A stretch of 64,000 bases of DNA from Bartonella sp. CM31XJBT (GTDB lineage: Bacteria; Pseudomonadota; Alphaproteobacteria; Rhizobiales; Rhizobiaceae). The notes under the pieces were generated by a model. It made no database searches, was not told where the DNA came from, and saw nothing but the letters and a program-made list of their open reading frames with translations. A program made the position numbers and the translations under genes. Below, in pieces: positions 10,939 to 21,713 of this stretch. Positions within the stretch are counted from its first letter, which is position 1; each line of letters opens with the position of its first letter. The DNA is taken from positions 1 to 64,000 of the forward strand of contig NZ_JAQITD010000008.1 in NCBI RefSeq assembly GCF_028618555.1, in the 5' to 3' direction.

Positions 10939-11742
10939 TCGTTTCTCTCTTAGAGAAAAATAAAAGCTTAGAATAAATGGCTATGAGAACAGCAATGAGT
11001 CCGTTTATGGTATGTGGATTGGAATGTTTGCGGGTTTTGTTTTGATTTAATATTCTTCATGAACGGTTTTTTATGCAGAGCAGTTTTTATGTCATATTTA
11101 CTTCTTTTTATGAGACATGGGGTAATTTGAACTGTGCGCCTCTTCAAACAAATGTTTGATCTGTATTTTCTTTCTTGATGCTATTGTGAATCTTGCAGTA
11201 ATGATGTTCATAGTTTTTGTGTTTGAGAGCGTTTACGAGATGCACGTTTACTCTTTTTTATCGTTTATTCATATGCCAATTCCACGTGCTAATGAGCAAG
11301 AAAATAGTTTTAAGGGATTTGATATAAGAAGGGATAAAATAAAACAATCTTATGGTATTCAGCTTCTCTCATTCAATATGCGAAATGATAAATTATCCTT
11401 ATAAATCAAATTATTGTTTGACACAAAGTTTTTCTCAATATGAGAAATTTACATTGTTCTTGCATATTTCATCGATACGTTAGCTCTTGATGTTTCTGAG
11501 AGAGTTTTTGCATGAATTTGCACATTTCGCAATTGCATTCTCATTTTTTGATCGTGTGCAACAGTTTTTAGCTTTTTATTCTTTTAGCACGATGATTGGT
11601 TTGGATTTTTTTTACTGGAAATTTTCCAAGCTTTTGCAAAGCCGTTAAAACGTGAAATATTTATTGAAAAAATTATTGCTGGAATATTTTTTCACTGAAA
11701 AAGCACAATCAACTTATAGTGTTCGCCTTGACAAATAGATGT
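10939..11742. other. Intergenic DNA with a faint integrase-element remnant
   Basis: The block at about 11215-11425 shares the order of short motifs seen in the integrase remnants elsewhere: a gtttgagagcgttta string, then ttctctcattcaatatgc, then ttataaatcaaattattg. Coding content has decayed beyond recognition. No gene is supported in the rest. Confidence 0.4.
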
Positions 11743-11790
11743 TGCAAAAAATAAACGACACAAATTTCCGGAGGAGGAAGGTTTGTGTCG
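11743..11790 (-). terminator. Terminator of the peroxiredoxin gene
   Basis: A 9-bp stem (cgacacaaa / tttgtgtcg) with inner ttcc/ggaa pairing lies 36 bases past the peroxiredoxin stop. On the minus strand it is followed by a T-rich tract. Confidence 0.75.
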
Positions 11791-11826
11791 TAAAATTTTG
11801 TTTAAATGGATAATTTTTGGGCTGGA

Positions 11827-12354
11827 TTAGCTTTTCAAGGCTTTTAAAACATTTTGTGGTGAAGAAACTTCATAAGGATCTGTTGCACAATTATCTGAAA
11901 AACCTGCTTCTTCAAACCATTTCTCAACCACACCATCATTAATAACGGCAGCATAGCGCCATGATCGCATGCCGAAACCAACATTGTCTTTTGCAACCAG
12001 CATACCCATTTTGCGTGTGAATTCACCAGAGCCATCGGGAATTAATTTCACGTTTTTGATATTTTGTGTTTTTCCCCAAGCATTCATGACAAAAGCATCA
12101 TTGACGGAAAGGCAATAAATTTCATCAATACCAGCTTGTTTAAATTCATCATAGAGTTTTTCAAAGTCAGGCAGCTGAAAGGTTGAGCAAGTAGGGGTAA
12201 AAGCTCCAGGAAGAGAAAAAAGAATAACACGCTTTCCTTTAAAGTAAGCATCGCTGTTAACTTCTTGCCACCGATAAGGATTGTCTCCAGCCATTGATTC
12301 ATCGCGTACGCGTGTGTGGAATGTTACATTGGGAACTGTTTTTTTCATCATCAT
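11827..12354 (-). CDS. Peroxiredoxin (Prx5/AhpE-like thioredoxin-fold)
   Basis: A 175-residue thiol peroxidase that reduces hydroperoxides, cytosolic. The peroxidatic cysteine is C56 in SLPGAFTPTCSTFQLP, which is the Prx5-type signature, and SVNDAFVMNAWG follows it. It ends near the usual Prx5 length. Three ATG codons in a row (12354, 12351, 12348) follow caggagc, so the exact start is open by one or two residues. It stands alone with its own terminator. It is probably reduced by glutathione/glutaredoxin or thioredoxin, as in the family. Confidence 0.9.
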   Translation of the reverse strand: MMMKKTVPNVTFHTRVRDESMAGDNPYRWQEVNSDAYFKGKRVILFSLPGAFTPTCSTFQLPDFEKLYDEFKQAGIDEIYCLSVNDAFVMNAWGKTQNIKNVKLIPDGSGEFTRKMGMLVAKDNVGFGMRSWRYAAVINDGVVEKWFEEAGFSDNCATDPYEVSSPQNVLKALKS

Positions 12355-12568
12355 GATGCTCCTGTATTCTTTTACGAAAATTTTGTTTTAAAACAGCCTT
12401 CGTATTTAAAAACATATGGCAAAAAGCGTTTTAAACAAAAGGGCTTCTTTAAAAATTCTTACTTCTAACGAGTGTGCAAATATTTCACACTTCCGTCAAG
12501 TAGAATTAATGGTCGACTTTGGATACTCTTCACCTTAAAATTATAGGAAATCATATAAAGGTATTGAT

Positions 12569-14197
12569 ATGACCATAAAGACAGTTTTAACCACGGCTTT
12601 TGAGGGGCAAAAACCGGGAACGTCTGGTTTGCGCAAAAAAGTGTCTGTTTTTCAACAACCCCATTATGTAGAAAACTTTATACAGTCTCTTTTTGATAAC
12701 ATTGGGCCTCTTGAAGGAAAAATGTTGATTCTTGGGGGGGATGGGCGCACTTTTAATCGTACTCTTCTTCAGATTGTGTTGAAGATGGCGGCGGCGCATG
12801 GTGTTTTTTGTGTTAAAATGGGAAGGGGCGGTATTCTTTCTACACCTGCTGTTTCGCATCTTATTCGTAAAACTCATGCCCATGGTGGACTTATTCTTTC
12901 TGCAAGCCATAATCCTGGTGGTCCAGAGGGAGATTGTGGTATCAAATACAATGTTTCCAATGGTGGACCGGCTCCTAATTCTTTATGTGATGCTATTTTT
13001 GCAACATCGCAACGTCTTTCCTTTTATAAAATTCTTGAAGCACCAGATATTGATTTAGATAGGCAAGGTACGGTCTTTATGGGAGCCATGCGGATTGATA
13101 TTATCGATCCTGTCGCTGATTATGTTGCTTTGATGCAGGAGCTTTTTGATTTTGACTGTATTGCTAAGGCCGTTGCTCGAGGTCTTACTTTACGGTTTGA
13201 TGCCATGCATGCGGTAACAGGGCCTTATGCTCATGAAATTTTTGAAAAATGCTTAGGATTTTCTGAAGGGACAGTGGTTAATGGTATTCCTTTGCCAGAT
13301 TTTGGAGGCGGTCATCCAGATCCCAATTTGGTTTATGCCAAGGCTCTTTATGATTTATTGATGTCAGAGCAAGGACCAGATCTTGGCGCAGCCTCTGATG
13401 GTGATGGAGATCGTAACCTCATTATTGGTCGTGGGCAATTTGTCTCGCCTTCGGATTCTTTGGCTATTATGGCTGAACATGCACACCTTATTAAAGGATA
13501 TCGAAAAGGTGTTGTAGGGATAGCGCGTTCTATGCCAACGGGGCGTGCTGCTGATTTAGTTGCGGAAAAACACGGATTAAACTTTTTTGAAACGCCAACG
13601 GGATGGAAGTTTTTTGGAACCCTTTTGGATGCGGGGAAAGTAACCTTTTGTGGTGAAGAAAGCTTTGGAACGGGCTCTCATCACATCCGCGAAAAAGATG
13701 GTTTATGGGCTGTCCTATTTTGGTTAAATCTTTTAGCGGTAACAGAAAAAACTGTCGCACAGATTGTTCAACAGCATTGGTCCACCTATGGGCGTTTTTA
13801 CACGTTACGGCATGATTATGAAGAAGTCGAAGCAGATAAAGCTTTGGCATTACTAGAGCATTTGCGTGCGCACTTACCACATGCAGGAACTGAAATTGCT
13901 GGATTTTTCGTCAAAAAAGCAGATGATTTTACATATCATGATCCTGTTGATCAGAGCGTTAGCACGCGGCAAGGTATCCGTATTTTTTTCGAGAATGGAG
14001 CACGGTTGGTGGTTCGTTTGTCGGGAACAGGGACGCTAGGTGCTACTTTACGACTTTATTTTGAACAGTATGAAAGTGATCCGCGCAAACACAATTTTAA
14101 TCCGCAAGAAGTTCTCCAACCTTTGCAACAGGTGGCACTAAAACTGTTAAACATACAACAAGCATTGGGGCGAGATCGTCCTGATATTATCACCTAA
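12569..14197 (+). CDS. pgm: Alpha-D-glucose phosphoglucomutase
   Basis: Interconverts glucose-1-phosphate and glucose-6-phosphate, linking central metabolism to glycan and LPS precursor synthesis. The 542-residue protein has the phosphoserine loop LSASHNPGG (about residues 109-117), the metal-binding ASDGDGDRN (about 277-285), the sugar-binding CGEESFGTGSHH and the C-terminal phosphate-binding RLSGTGT. All catalytic elements are intact and length is normal. The ATG at 12569 has aaagg nine bases upstream. No operon partner. Confidence 0.92.
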   Translation: MTIKTVLTTAFEGQKPGTSGLRKKVSVFQQPHYVENFIQSLFDNIGPLEGKMLILGGDGRTFNRTLLQIVLKMAAAHGVFCVKMGRGGILSTPAVSHLIRKTHAHGGLILSASHNPGGPEGDCGIKYNVSNGGPAPNSLCDAIFATSQRLSFYKILEAPDIDLDRQGTVFMGAMRIDIIDPVADYVALMQELFDFDCIAKAVARGLTLRFDAMHAVTGPYAHEIFEKCLGFSEGTVVNGIPLPDFGGGHPDPNLVYAKALYDLLMSEQGPDLGAASDGDGDRNLIIGRGQFVSPSDSLAIMAEHAHLIKGYRKGVVGIARSMPTGRAADLVAEKHGLNFFETPTGWKFFGTLLDAGKVTFCGEESFGTGSHHIREKDGLWAVLFWLNLLAVTEKTVAQIVQQHWSTYGRFYTLRHDYEEVEADKALALLEHLRAHLPHAGTEIAGFFVKKADDFTYHDPVDQSVSTRQGIRIFFENGARLVVRLSGTGTLGATLRLYFEQYESDPRKHNFNPQEVLQPLQQVALKLLNIQQALGRDRPDIIT

Positions 14198-14410
14198 GAT
14201 CATTGGAATGTTTTTTTGTAAAGGTATGATGATTGATCACATGGATGTGATTTTAGGGGCGTGATTTTATGTGCATAAGCCAGAGCTTAACTCTATTTTT
14301 AGGCGAGACTTGTTTTTTCCACCTTTCCATATCAATCGGATTCCTAAAACTGCGGGCTTCTTAAAACTAAATGCTGTAGGAAATTATAATCGAGCATAAT
14401 CGGGGAATTT

Positions 14411-14870
14411 ATGTCCAATGGGTTTGCTCAATGGCTTGATAGAAATTTTTGTTTAATAGGGGAATGTTTCTCATGCAAAATAAAATACGATCATTGTTGC
14501 ACATTTCATATGTTTGTTTTAAAGAAGCTTCTCTCTCAAGACGCTAAAAACGTATCTTATGCGTGTTGCTTTGAAAGGGATAACCGGCCATCCATTGAGC
14601 AGCATCATTTTTACGCTTATGAGAGAGTAAGACGGCACCATCATTCACTTTGCCCGCTTTCAATGTTGGCTCTTATATTTGAGAGTGTTTAGTATTTTGG
14701 ATAATCGTTTTACACGGATTTTCCTACTTGTAACATGCAAACAAAAGGCTTTGGTTGTTTCAATGTAAAAGGGGTTGAGAGAATCTCAGCTTATTTATCG
14801 GCTCTCATTCAATATACAAAACCATTAACTATGATCATAAATTAGTTTGTTCTCTAACATTATGAATGCT
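14411..14870 (-). mobile_element. Decayed integrase 5' fragment (repeat family copy)
   Basis: Read on the minus strand, this copy has the family's upstream block (ctctcattcaatatac near 14805), a degenerate coding start and then pieces such as LSHKRK and REASLKQTYE. These correspond to the arm-domain motifs of a tyrosine integrase (LLLRKRKDG and LRDVSLKQARE). Stops and indels interrupt it throughout, and no catalytic domain follows. The plus-strand open frame here is a shadow. Confidence 0.5.
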
Positions 14871-15182
14871 TTACTTAAATAAAAGGTCAAGTTGAGGCTA
14901 TCATTTTCTTGTTTCTCAGTTTTTAGCTCTTTGGAAGCGTTTTTATTCATTCGTTAATTGTATTGCTGATGTATAAGAAAATGATTTTGATTAATTTATT
15001 AGAGAGAATGAAGTGAGTAAATTTTATGATATGCGGGCGCTCATTTAAGTTATATAATGATCAATCATTTTTATAAACTCATGTATGGTGTGTGATGATA
15101 GCATTCATGAACACAGTTGGCAGATGAGGATTGAAACAAAGGGAAATGTTTTTCTAAAATAATGGACAATAAGCACTTCTTG

Positions 15183-15202
15183 CATTATGACCAGTCATAA
15201 TG
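15183..15202. promoter_or_regulatory. 20-bp palindrome, operator candidate for the PhnA-like gene
   Basis: The sequence cattatgac-ca-gtcataatg is a perfect 9-bp inverted repeat with a 2-nt spacer, 29 bases before the ATG at 15232. Position and symmetry suggest a dimeric repressor site overlapping the promoter. Confidence 0.5.
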
Positions 15203-15231
15203 AATGATTTTTCTTTTAATAAGGGGAATTT

Positions 15232-15567
15232 ATGACCCAATATCCCAAATGTCCTCGTTGTGATTGTCTTTATACTTATGAAGATGGTGAAAATTTTGTG
15301 TGTCCTGAATGCGCACATGAATGGCCGCAAAAAAACGATGATACGGTTCTTGCCAATACTGTTTATGATGCCAATGGTCAGATTTTAACAAACGGAGATA
15401 CCGTTATGGTGATAAAAGATCTGAAAGTAAAAGGCGCTTCATCTGTTTTAAAAGGGGGGACGAAGGTAAAGAATATTCGCTTGGTGGATGGAGATCATAA
15501 TATTGATTGCAAAATTCCAGGGATTGGTCAGATGAGTTTAAAGTCGGAGTTTGTGAAAAAAGTTTAA
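15232..15567 (+). CDS. PhnA/YjdM-like zinc-ribbon protein
   Basis: A 111-residue protein. Residues 5-30 form a zinc ribbon with CPRCDCLY and CPECAHEW. The rest matches the PhnA C-terminal beta domain ([20 protein letters not shown], ending [19 protein letters not shown]). Despite the name, this family is not shown to act in phosphonate breakdown in most bacteria. The ATG at 15232 follows aagggg at good spacing. It is a single gene, preceded by a palindrome that suggests regulation. Confidence 0.85.
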   Translation: MTQYPKCPRCDCLYTYEDGENFVCPECAHEWPQKNDDTVLANTVYDANGQILTNGDTVMVIKDLKVKGASSVLKGGTKVKNIRLVDGDHNIDCKIPGIGQMSLKSEFVKKV

Positions 15568-16269
15568 GCATTTATCTTCTTGCAATTATTTTTGGATTTC
15601 GTTGGTTTTCTATTTTTACATTTTTCTCTAATTGGGCATATTTTCCTCCAGTGGCTTCTTTTCTTGTTTCATAGATTACACCAATCAGATAGAAGCAATA
15701 TGTTTTCCTTTATTGCAAAGCCATGTATCGCAGAGAAATAGCGACTCTGTCTTTTTCTTTTAATATGCGGTTATGGGGGACTGGATGTTGACTCACAAGC
15801 AACAATAAAAGTATGCGCTTTATGAGAAGAACAATACCGTAAAGTAGACAAACTTATTCCTGCTGAATTGAAAAAATATTCTCATTTTTTGTATCAGATA
15901 ATTTCTCAAACAACCATAATAGATCTGGCTTCAATGTATTTATTTTTTACAGGTAGTTATATTTTTGCGTCATGTTTATGGAAATGAGATTGAAAATGAT
16001 AGGGGGGGAATTCTTGATTTTAAGAATGGAAAAAGGACGCTATGATCTTGATAAGGTCTTATTGCCATGCATTTTCCAGCTCTTAGTACTGCAACAGTCT
16101 CTTATAAAAGTGTACATAAGAGCTATTAAAAATAGTTTTTGTTATTATCCAGTTTGTGCTGTGTAAGCGGACGATTTTGATTGATGCAATAAAAACAGAA
16201 TTGAAATAAGAAGAATGTCAGAATTCTCATTGCAAGTTGCAAAATGTGATCTTTGTCGAGTGGCTGAAA
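15568..16269. other. Intergenic stretch, no gene supported
   Basis: About 700 AT-rich bases. The open frame at 15972-16166 has no ribosome site and no recognisable protein. Confidence 0.4.
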
Positions 16270-16563
16270 CAACATATTGATTTATAATAGTAAATTAGCG
16301 TTATTCATATTGAATTAGAACCCCGAATAACGTGGGATTCTCTCATTTCAAATCTGTTTCATGTTGAATCAATTAAAATCACTTGCTTGCACACCACAAG
16401 CGGGGCTGGTGTGTGGGTAAAAATGAGGAAAGAAAGGATTAAAATGACTCTTATGAATCGTCTTAATGAAAGAGCTGTCGCATCATTAGGGGCTGGCAGA
16501 TATGATGATGGTGCCGGCTTGCTACAAGGAGTATTTTGCGTGATTTGTCGTTGGAAGCACTGA
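16270..16563 (+). mobile_element. Integrase 5' fragment with the best preserved N-terminus
   Basis: An upstream block (tgatttataatagtaaat, then gattctctcatttcaaatc and gttgaatcaatt) leads to an ATG at 16444. It encodes MTLMNRLNERAVASLG followed by GRYDDGAGLL. This is the start of the arm-binding (DUF4102-like) domain of a phage/island tyrosine integrase. The frame ends after 39 codons at 16563 and nothing of the catalytic domain follows. It is the clearest member of the repeat family and gives the family its identity. Confidence 0.65.
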
Positions 16564-16845
16564 GAAAGATAGAGCAAATGAGCACTCTATCTTACAATGT
16601 TTTCTTTTTTGGGTTTTCTTTTTTTTAACGAGGTCGTGTTTTCCTCGTTAAAATTGCATGACAAGATTATAAAACAAAATAAATTTAAAGTGCACACCCA
16701 TGCATTGTACTTCTGTGTACGATTGGTTTGTTGAAATAACTTATGCTTCTTAAAGGGGGCTTTGAAATCTTTTTAAGGCATATGTGGAGGTGAAAGGTGA
16801 GTGAAGGTATCATTATTGGACAGATTTTTTTAACAGTACTCTATC

Positions 16846-16945
16846 TTTATGGCTGCATAGCTTACTTCTAAAATTTCAGGAATAAAATGACGTAAGATCT
16901 TTACATTCCATGTTTGAGCACTGTTGAAGAGGGGCAATCGGTGTG
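16846..16945 (-). pseudogene. Decayed duplicate of the nifU 3' end
   Basis: The segment matches the 3' end of the intact gene downstream (about 16976-17075) over some 100 bases with scattered changes, including the shared string caggaataaaatgacgtaa versus cagggataaaatgacgtaa. It has no start and is broken, so it is a partial tandem duplication. Confidence 0.65.
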
Positions 16946-16971
16946 GTTATTTTATCTATTGAAGTCAATAT

Positions 16972-17550
16972 TTATTGTGGCATGGCTTCAACGCCTAAAA
17001 CTTCAGGGATAAAATGACGTAAAAGGTTTTCAATACCATGTTTGAGAGTTGCCGTTGAAGAGGGACATCCAGCGCAGGAGCCCCGCATATTGAGATAAAC
17101 AATACCATTTTCAAATCCGCGAAAAGTAATGTCTCCACCATCATTGGCAACCGCTGGGCGGATACGCGTTTCAAGCAGATCTTTAATGGTTAAGACAATA
17201 TCAGCATCTTTTTCGTCATAAAATTCTTCGTTAAGGGCATGGGTTTGTGCTTGTGTTGTAGCGTTGGTGGTGATCACTGGCTCATTGGATAGAAAATGTT
17301 CCATGATTGTGCCTAAAATGACGGGCTTGAGATGTTGCCATTCCCCTTCTTTTTTGCTTACGGTGATAAAATCATAGCCTAAGAAAACACCATTGATATT
17401 GGGAATATTAAACAGTTTAGCCGCCAAAGGTGAGTTTTTAGCTGCTTCTTCAGGGTCACGAAATTCTAATACGCCCTCAGAAAGAACCACGCGTCCTGGC
17501 AAGAATTTAAGAGTTGCAGGGTTTGGGGTGGTTTCAGTTTGAATAAACAT
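16972..17550 (-). CDS. NifU-like Fe-S scaffold/carrier protein (Nfu)
   Basis: A 192-residue protein with an N-terminal Nfu_N domain (MFIQTETTPNPATLKFLPG, residues 1-90) and a C-terminal NifU domain. The cluster-binding CxxC lies in MRGSCAGCPSS near residue 162. It carries assembled Fe-S clusters to target proteins in the cytosol. Strong aaggag site before the ATG at 17550. The gene runs in the same direction as the universal stress gene upstream, 59 bases away, and may share its transcript. Confidence 0.9.
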   Translation of the reverse strand: MFIQTETTPNPATLKFLPGRVVLSEGVLEFRDPEEAAKNSPLAAKLFNIPNINGVFLGYDFITVSKKEGEWQHLKPVILGTIMEHFLSNEPVITTNATTQAQTHALNEEFYDEKDADIVLTIKDLLETRIRPAVANDGGDITFRGFENGIVYLNMRGSCAGCPSSTATLKHGIENLLRHFIPEVLGVEAMPQ

Positions 17551-17609
17551 AGACTCTCCTTTTATAATGAAGGATTGGGAAGATCTTACATTGTAGAATA
17601 TTATATTTT

Positions 17610-18101
17610 TTAGGCAATAGATCTAATATCTTCATCGGCAAGATTGCTAGGAATAACAATGACAGGGATTGAAAAAGCTGTTCCTTTATTCCCGATTAAT
17701 TGAACAAGGGGTCCTGGTCCTTCTGTATGTCCACTGGCTGCTAAAACAATTAGTGCAATCCTTTTATCTTCGTCGATCAGTTTGGAAATCTCATCAATTT
17801 TTTTTCCTTCACGCACCACTATTTCTGTTTCAAGCGCATGGGTGGTGCGGACTTCACTGGCAATGTCTCCTAATATTTTATGAGCACTTTGCTTTGATTC
17901 TGTGCGCATAACGTTGTTTACACCCAGAAAATGTTGAAATTCTACACTATCAACGACACAAAGTAATACCAATGTTCTACTGGTGTTTTGGGCATGTTGT
18001 GCGGCAAACGCAACGGCACGCCGACACTCTGGTGTTTCATCGATAATGACTAAGTTTTTTTTCTTTGGTTCTTTTTTCGGATTTTTGGGTTTGGAAATCA
18101 T
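17610..18101 (-). CDS. Universal stress protein family (UspA domain)
   Basis: A 163-residue single-domain protein. After a lysine-rich start, LVIIDETPECRRAVAFAAQHA marks the N-terminal strand/helix. Near the C-terminus IALIVLAASGHTEGPGPLVQLIGNKGTAFSIPVIVIP is the Usp nucleotide-binding region, although the usual G-x2-G-x9-G-S/T loop is altered. It probably binds ATP or acts as a stress modulator. It lies between trpS and nifU, all minus strand. Confidence 0.8.
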   Translation of the reverse strand: MISKPKNPKKEPKKKNLVIIDETPECRRAVAFAAQHAQNTSRTLVLLCVVDSVEFQHFLGVNNVMRTESKQSAHKILGDIASEVRTTHALETEIVVREGKKIDEISKLIDEDKRIALIVLAASGHTEGPGPLVQLIGNKGTAFSIPVIVIPSNLADEDIRSIA

Positions 18102-18163
18102 GCACTTTCTCTATTTTGTACAAACGATTTTTTTGCTCTCTACAGTTTTTAGTTTTATTATTT

Positions 18164-19234
18164 TTATGTATCGTGCAAAAATCCAATAATTTCACGAATT
18201 TTTTTCATATTTTCTTCTGCGAGCATACTAGCACGTTTAGCGCCATCATGCAAAACAGAGTCGATATAATCACTTTCTTGATGAAGTCGACGTAATTCTT
18301 CTGTTATAGGGGCAAGCTTATGGACAACAAGGTCGGCTAGAGCTGTTTTAAAATGCGAAAATTGTTGACCAGAAAATTCTAAAAGAATCTTTTCTTTGCT
18401 AACTTTGGCAAAGGCAGCATAAATACCAAGCAGGTTGTCCACTTCTGGTCGTTCTTTTAAAGCGGTGAGGGTATCGGGAAGAGGAGCCGAATCCGTTTTG
18501 GCTTTGCGTATTTTTTTTGCGATAAGATCAGCATCATCGGTCAAATTAATGCGTGAAAAATCTGAAGGATCTGATTTTGACATTTTTTTCGTCCCATCGC
18601 GCAAAGACATAACGCGTGTGGCTGTTGTTCCAATAAGCGCCTCTGGGAGGGGAAAAAAGCCTTGTCTTTTTTCTTCATCTGTTTGCATAGAGATACCAAA
18701 ATTTAATTCGGCAATACGCTGTGCATAGTCGTTGTTAAATTTTTGTGCAATATCGCGTGTGAGTTCAACATGCTGTTTTTGATCTTCGCCTACTGGAACA
18801 TGCGTTGCACGATAGACTAAAATATCAGCGGCCATCAAAGTGGGATAGGCAAAAAGCCCTAGGGATACTTTTTCGCGATCTTTTCCTGCTTTATCTTTAA
18901 ATTGTGTCATGCGTTGAAGCCAGCCAATACGGGCAACACAATTAAAAATCCAGGCGAGTTCAGCATGTTGAAAAACACGTGATTGGTTAAAAATAATGTG
19001 TTTTTGAGGATCAATACCGCAGGCTAAAAAGGCTGCTGTCACTGTTCTGGTGGATTCGCTTAAAGTAAGGGGATCTGGGTTAACTGTGAGCGCATGCATG
19101 TCCACAACACAATAGAGGCAGTGATGAGAGTTTTGCAGTTCAACCCAACGCTGAATGGCTCCAAGATAATTGCCAAGATGTAAATGACCACTCGGTTGTA
19201 CGCCGGAAAAGACAAGTGGTGTGAAGGTATCCAT
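18164..19234 (-). CDS. trpS: Tryptophanyl-tRNA synthetase
   Basis: Charges tRNA-Trp (class I synthetase). The HIGH-type motif is in [17 protein letters not shown] (about residues 12-28) and the KMSKS motif in [12 protein letters not shown] (about 213-224). Trp-specific CVVDMHAL and [17 protein letters not shown] are present. Length 356 residues is normal. It lies directly downstream of murJ (60-base gap), an order common in Rhizobiales, suggesting cotranscription. Confidence 0.93.
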   Translation of the reverse strand: MDTFTPLVFSGVQPSGHLHLGNYLGAIQRWVELQNSHHCLYCVVDMHALTVNPDPLTLSESTRTVTAAFLACGIDPQKHIIFNQSRVFQHAELAWIFNCVARIGWLQRMTQFKDKAGKDREKVSLGLFAYPTLMAADILVYRATHVPVGEDQKQHVELTRDIAQKFNNDYAQRIAELNFGISMQTDEEKRQGFFPLPEALIGTTATRVMSLRDGTKKMSKSDPSDFSRINLTDDADLIAKKIRKAKTDSAPLPDTLTALKERPEVDNLLGIYAAFAKVSKEKILLEFSGQQFSHFKTALADLVVHKLAPITEELRRLHQESDYIDSVLHDGAKRASMLAEENMKKIREIIGFLHDT

Positions 19235-19294
19235 AGGAGTGCTCTTTCTTCAATTAAGGTTATTCATTTTATTGTTTTTGACAAAGTATAGATA

Positions 19295-20866
19295 TTATGA
19301 GCGTTTTTTCAAATTTTTAAGCGTGTGAAAAAAGGAACGGGTGTTGAATAAAAAATAGGCACTAAAATAGATCAAAAATATGCCAATCATGATCCCAGCT
19401 AAGGTGATCGCGCGCAAGAAAAATGATGCTTGTGAGGATAAAGGAAAAGACAAAAAACCAAACACATTCAATCCGTAATAGAGGGCTAGTGCACTCAAAA
19501 GAGTTGCCATCATGAGACATAATATTCGCTTTATCAGTTGGAAGTCGTATTTCCAATAACCGCGTTTGATAAGGACACTCCACAGCAACAGTGTGTTGGC
19601 CCATCCAGAGGTAATTTCAGCAATAACAATGCCTCGTGCAGATAGAATAGGAAATAATGTTAAGGCGAGACTGATATTGATGAAAACGCAAATACCTGTA
19701 AAAATCATCGGTGTTTTGGTATCTTCATGGGCAAAAAAATTAGGAATAAAGACCTTAATAAGAACAAAAGCTGGAAGTCCTAATCCATAAAGCTCCAGTA
19801 ATTGTGCAACATGGTGTGTTGATTGACTGGTAAATTGTCCTCGCTCAAAGAGCAAACTGACAATGGGAGTGGAGAGCAGCAAAAAAGCGATGGATGCTGG
19901 AAGTGTTAACAACAATGTTAATTCAATAGAGCGATTTTGTAAATGGTGGGTTTCTTTATGCTTTTTGCTCCGCAAAGCGCGTGTTAATTCTGGTAAAAGA
20001 ACGGTTGCAACGGCAATGGCGATTACGCCTAAAGGCAATTGGTAAAGACGATCAGCGTACATCAAAGAAGAGACAGCACCCGATTGACTAGAAGCAATGT
20101 TGGTATTAATGAGCAAATTGATTTGTGTGATGCCACCCGTAATGGCTGCTGGGAATGCTAAAGTTAATAGCTTGCGAACATTAGGACTTAAATGGGGCTG
20201 GCGGAAGGAAATTTTCATTCCACTTTGACGCAAAGCAAGGGCAATTAAGGTGAGTTGAAGAAGCCCTGCTGCTAATACACCCCAAGAGAGATTTAAGCCG
20301 ATATGCCAAGCGTCAAGTTTATAGATCCAAGCATAGGCAAGCACACCAATCAGAATAATGTTTAAAAAGAGTGGGGCAATGGCGGCAATAAAATAGCGTC
20401 GCAGAGCATTAAGCATGCCCCCCATCATGGCAGCAAGCGACATGCAGGTTAAATAGGGAAACATGATTGCAGTAAAGTGAATGGTAGCGTTAAATTTTGT
20501 TGCATCTTCGGTAAAACCTGGGGCAATAATGGTTCGTACCAAAAAAGGCATACTCAGTTCCATCGCAATCGTTAACAGTAAGAGCAGCGAAAAGAGAACG
20601 CCAAAGACTTCTTCTGCAAATTTGCATGCCGTTTCGTGACCTTCTTCAGTGATTTTTTTTGCAAAAAGAGGAATGAAAGCAGCGTTAAAGGCACCTTCAG
20701 CAAAAAAACGACGAAATGTGTTGGGAAAACGAAAAGCAGCGTTAAAGGCATCAGAAACAGGACCTGTCCCTAGGGCTGCTGCCATAAGCATTTCGCGTAC
20801 GAAGCCAAAAATACGGCTCATAAGGGTTCCGGAAGCAACTGTTGCAATTTTTTTAATCAATGTCAT
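19295..20866 (-). CDS. murJ: Lipid II flippase MurJ (MviN)
   Basis: A 523-residue inner-membrane protein with about 14 hydrophobic helices; it moves lipid-linked peptidoglycan precursor across the inner membrane. The N-terminus TVASGTLMSRIFGFVREML and the following DAFNAAFRFPNTFRRFFAEGAFNAAFIP segment (split here by reading) are the MurJ signature, with the arginines thought to contact lipid II. Complete, with normal length. Likely first gene of a murJ-trpS unit. Confidence 0.92.
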   Translation of the reverse strand: MTLIKKIATVASGTLMSRIFGFVREMLMAAALGTGPVSDAFNAAFRFPNTFRRFFAEGAFNAAFIPLFAKKITEEGHETACKFAEEVFGVLFSLLLLLTIAMELSMPFLVRTIIAPGFTEDATKFNATIHFTAIMFPYLTCMSLAAMMGGMLNALRRYFIAAIAPLFLNIILIGVLAYAWIYKLDAWHIGLNLSWGVLAAGLLQLTLIALALRQSGMKISFRQPHLSPNVRKLLTLAFPAAITGGITQINLLINTNIASSQSGAVSSLMYADRLYQLPLGVIAIAVATVLLPELTRALRSKKHKETHHLQNRSIELTLLLTLPASIAFLLLSTPIVSLLFERGQFTSQSTHHVAQLLELYGLGLPAFVLIKVFIPNFFAHEDTKTPMIFTGICVFINISLALTLFPILSARGIVIAEITSGWANTLLLWSVLIKRGYWKYDFQLIKRILCLMMATLLSALALYYGLNVFGFLSFPLSSQASFFLRAITLAGIMIGIFLIYFSAYFLFNTRSFFHTLKNLKKRS

Positions 20867-21713
20867 AAAGATATATCAACTTTGTTGTAAAAGAGAAGCG
20901 ATGACAGGAGAAATAAACCGTTTTAAATCGTAAAAATCTGATCTCTATCCTAATCAAGGATACTTTTGGAAAGCGTTTTACGACGGTGTTTATCTCTCTG
21001 TCAACAATGGTGCTTGAAGACTTTTTTATGCTCCTTGTTTACTGTTGCATTAAAATTTTTATTGTTGCCATAAAATAATTAAAATTTCTTTTTCAAACTG
21101 AAATATGGGAGAAATATCATAACAGTTTTAAGAGACATATAAGCATATATAATGATAATTTCTCTTTATGTTTTGATGTCGTGAATAATGCAACCCAATA
21201 CCTTACTGTTTTACGTGAGGGGCATGACCCTATTTAAAGAACGCAAATAAAATAAAAGCATGAAACAATGTGCAATTTCCATTATTTAAAAAACAGCGCT
21301 TTAGATGTTTTAAAAAGTCGTAAGGTTGAGCTAAAAGGGGATGGTAAAGCTGGTGATTGGTTTTCACTTTTATGGCTTTATGTTCTCTCCAAATTTGGCT
21401 GCCTTTTCGTTTTAGAGATTACATAAACAAAAGGATAGGAAGACGTGATCTTTCAACAGCATTTTGTCTGTTTTTAGCACGACAGGTAATGAAAGTGATT
21501 AATTATCATTTTCAAAAATGATTGATCCTTTTATTTTTCCTGTTCAGGTTTCTTTTCACAGTTGATGAGGATAACATCTGAGAAAATAAGATAAAATTGC
21601 TCTCTCATGGTTTCCATTCTCGTTGAGGTCGATTGATTTGCCGATGAAGGCAGGGGGGGTAAAGGCTATCATTTTCACCAGAGAGGGTAAAAAAGTTAAA
21701 GTTTATGAACCTT
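20867..21713. other. Intergenic boundary between housekeeping genes and the effector cluster
   Basis: Nearly 850 bases without a supportable gene. AT-rich, with the dyad-like string gattaattatcattttc near 21498. It lies beyond the 3' end of the last effector gene and marks one edge of the Bep island. Confidence 0.4.
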
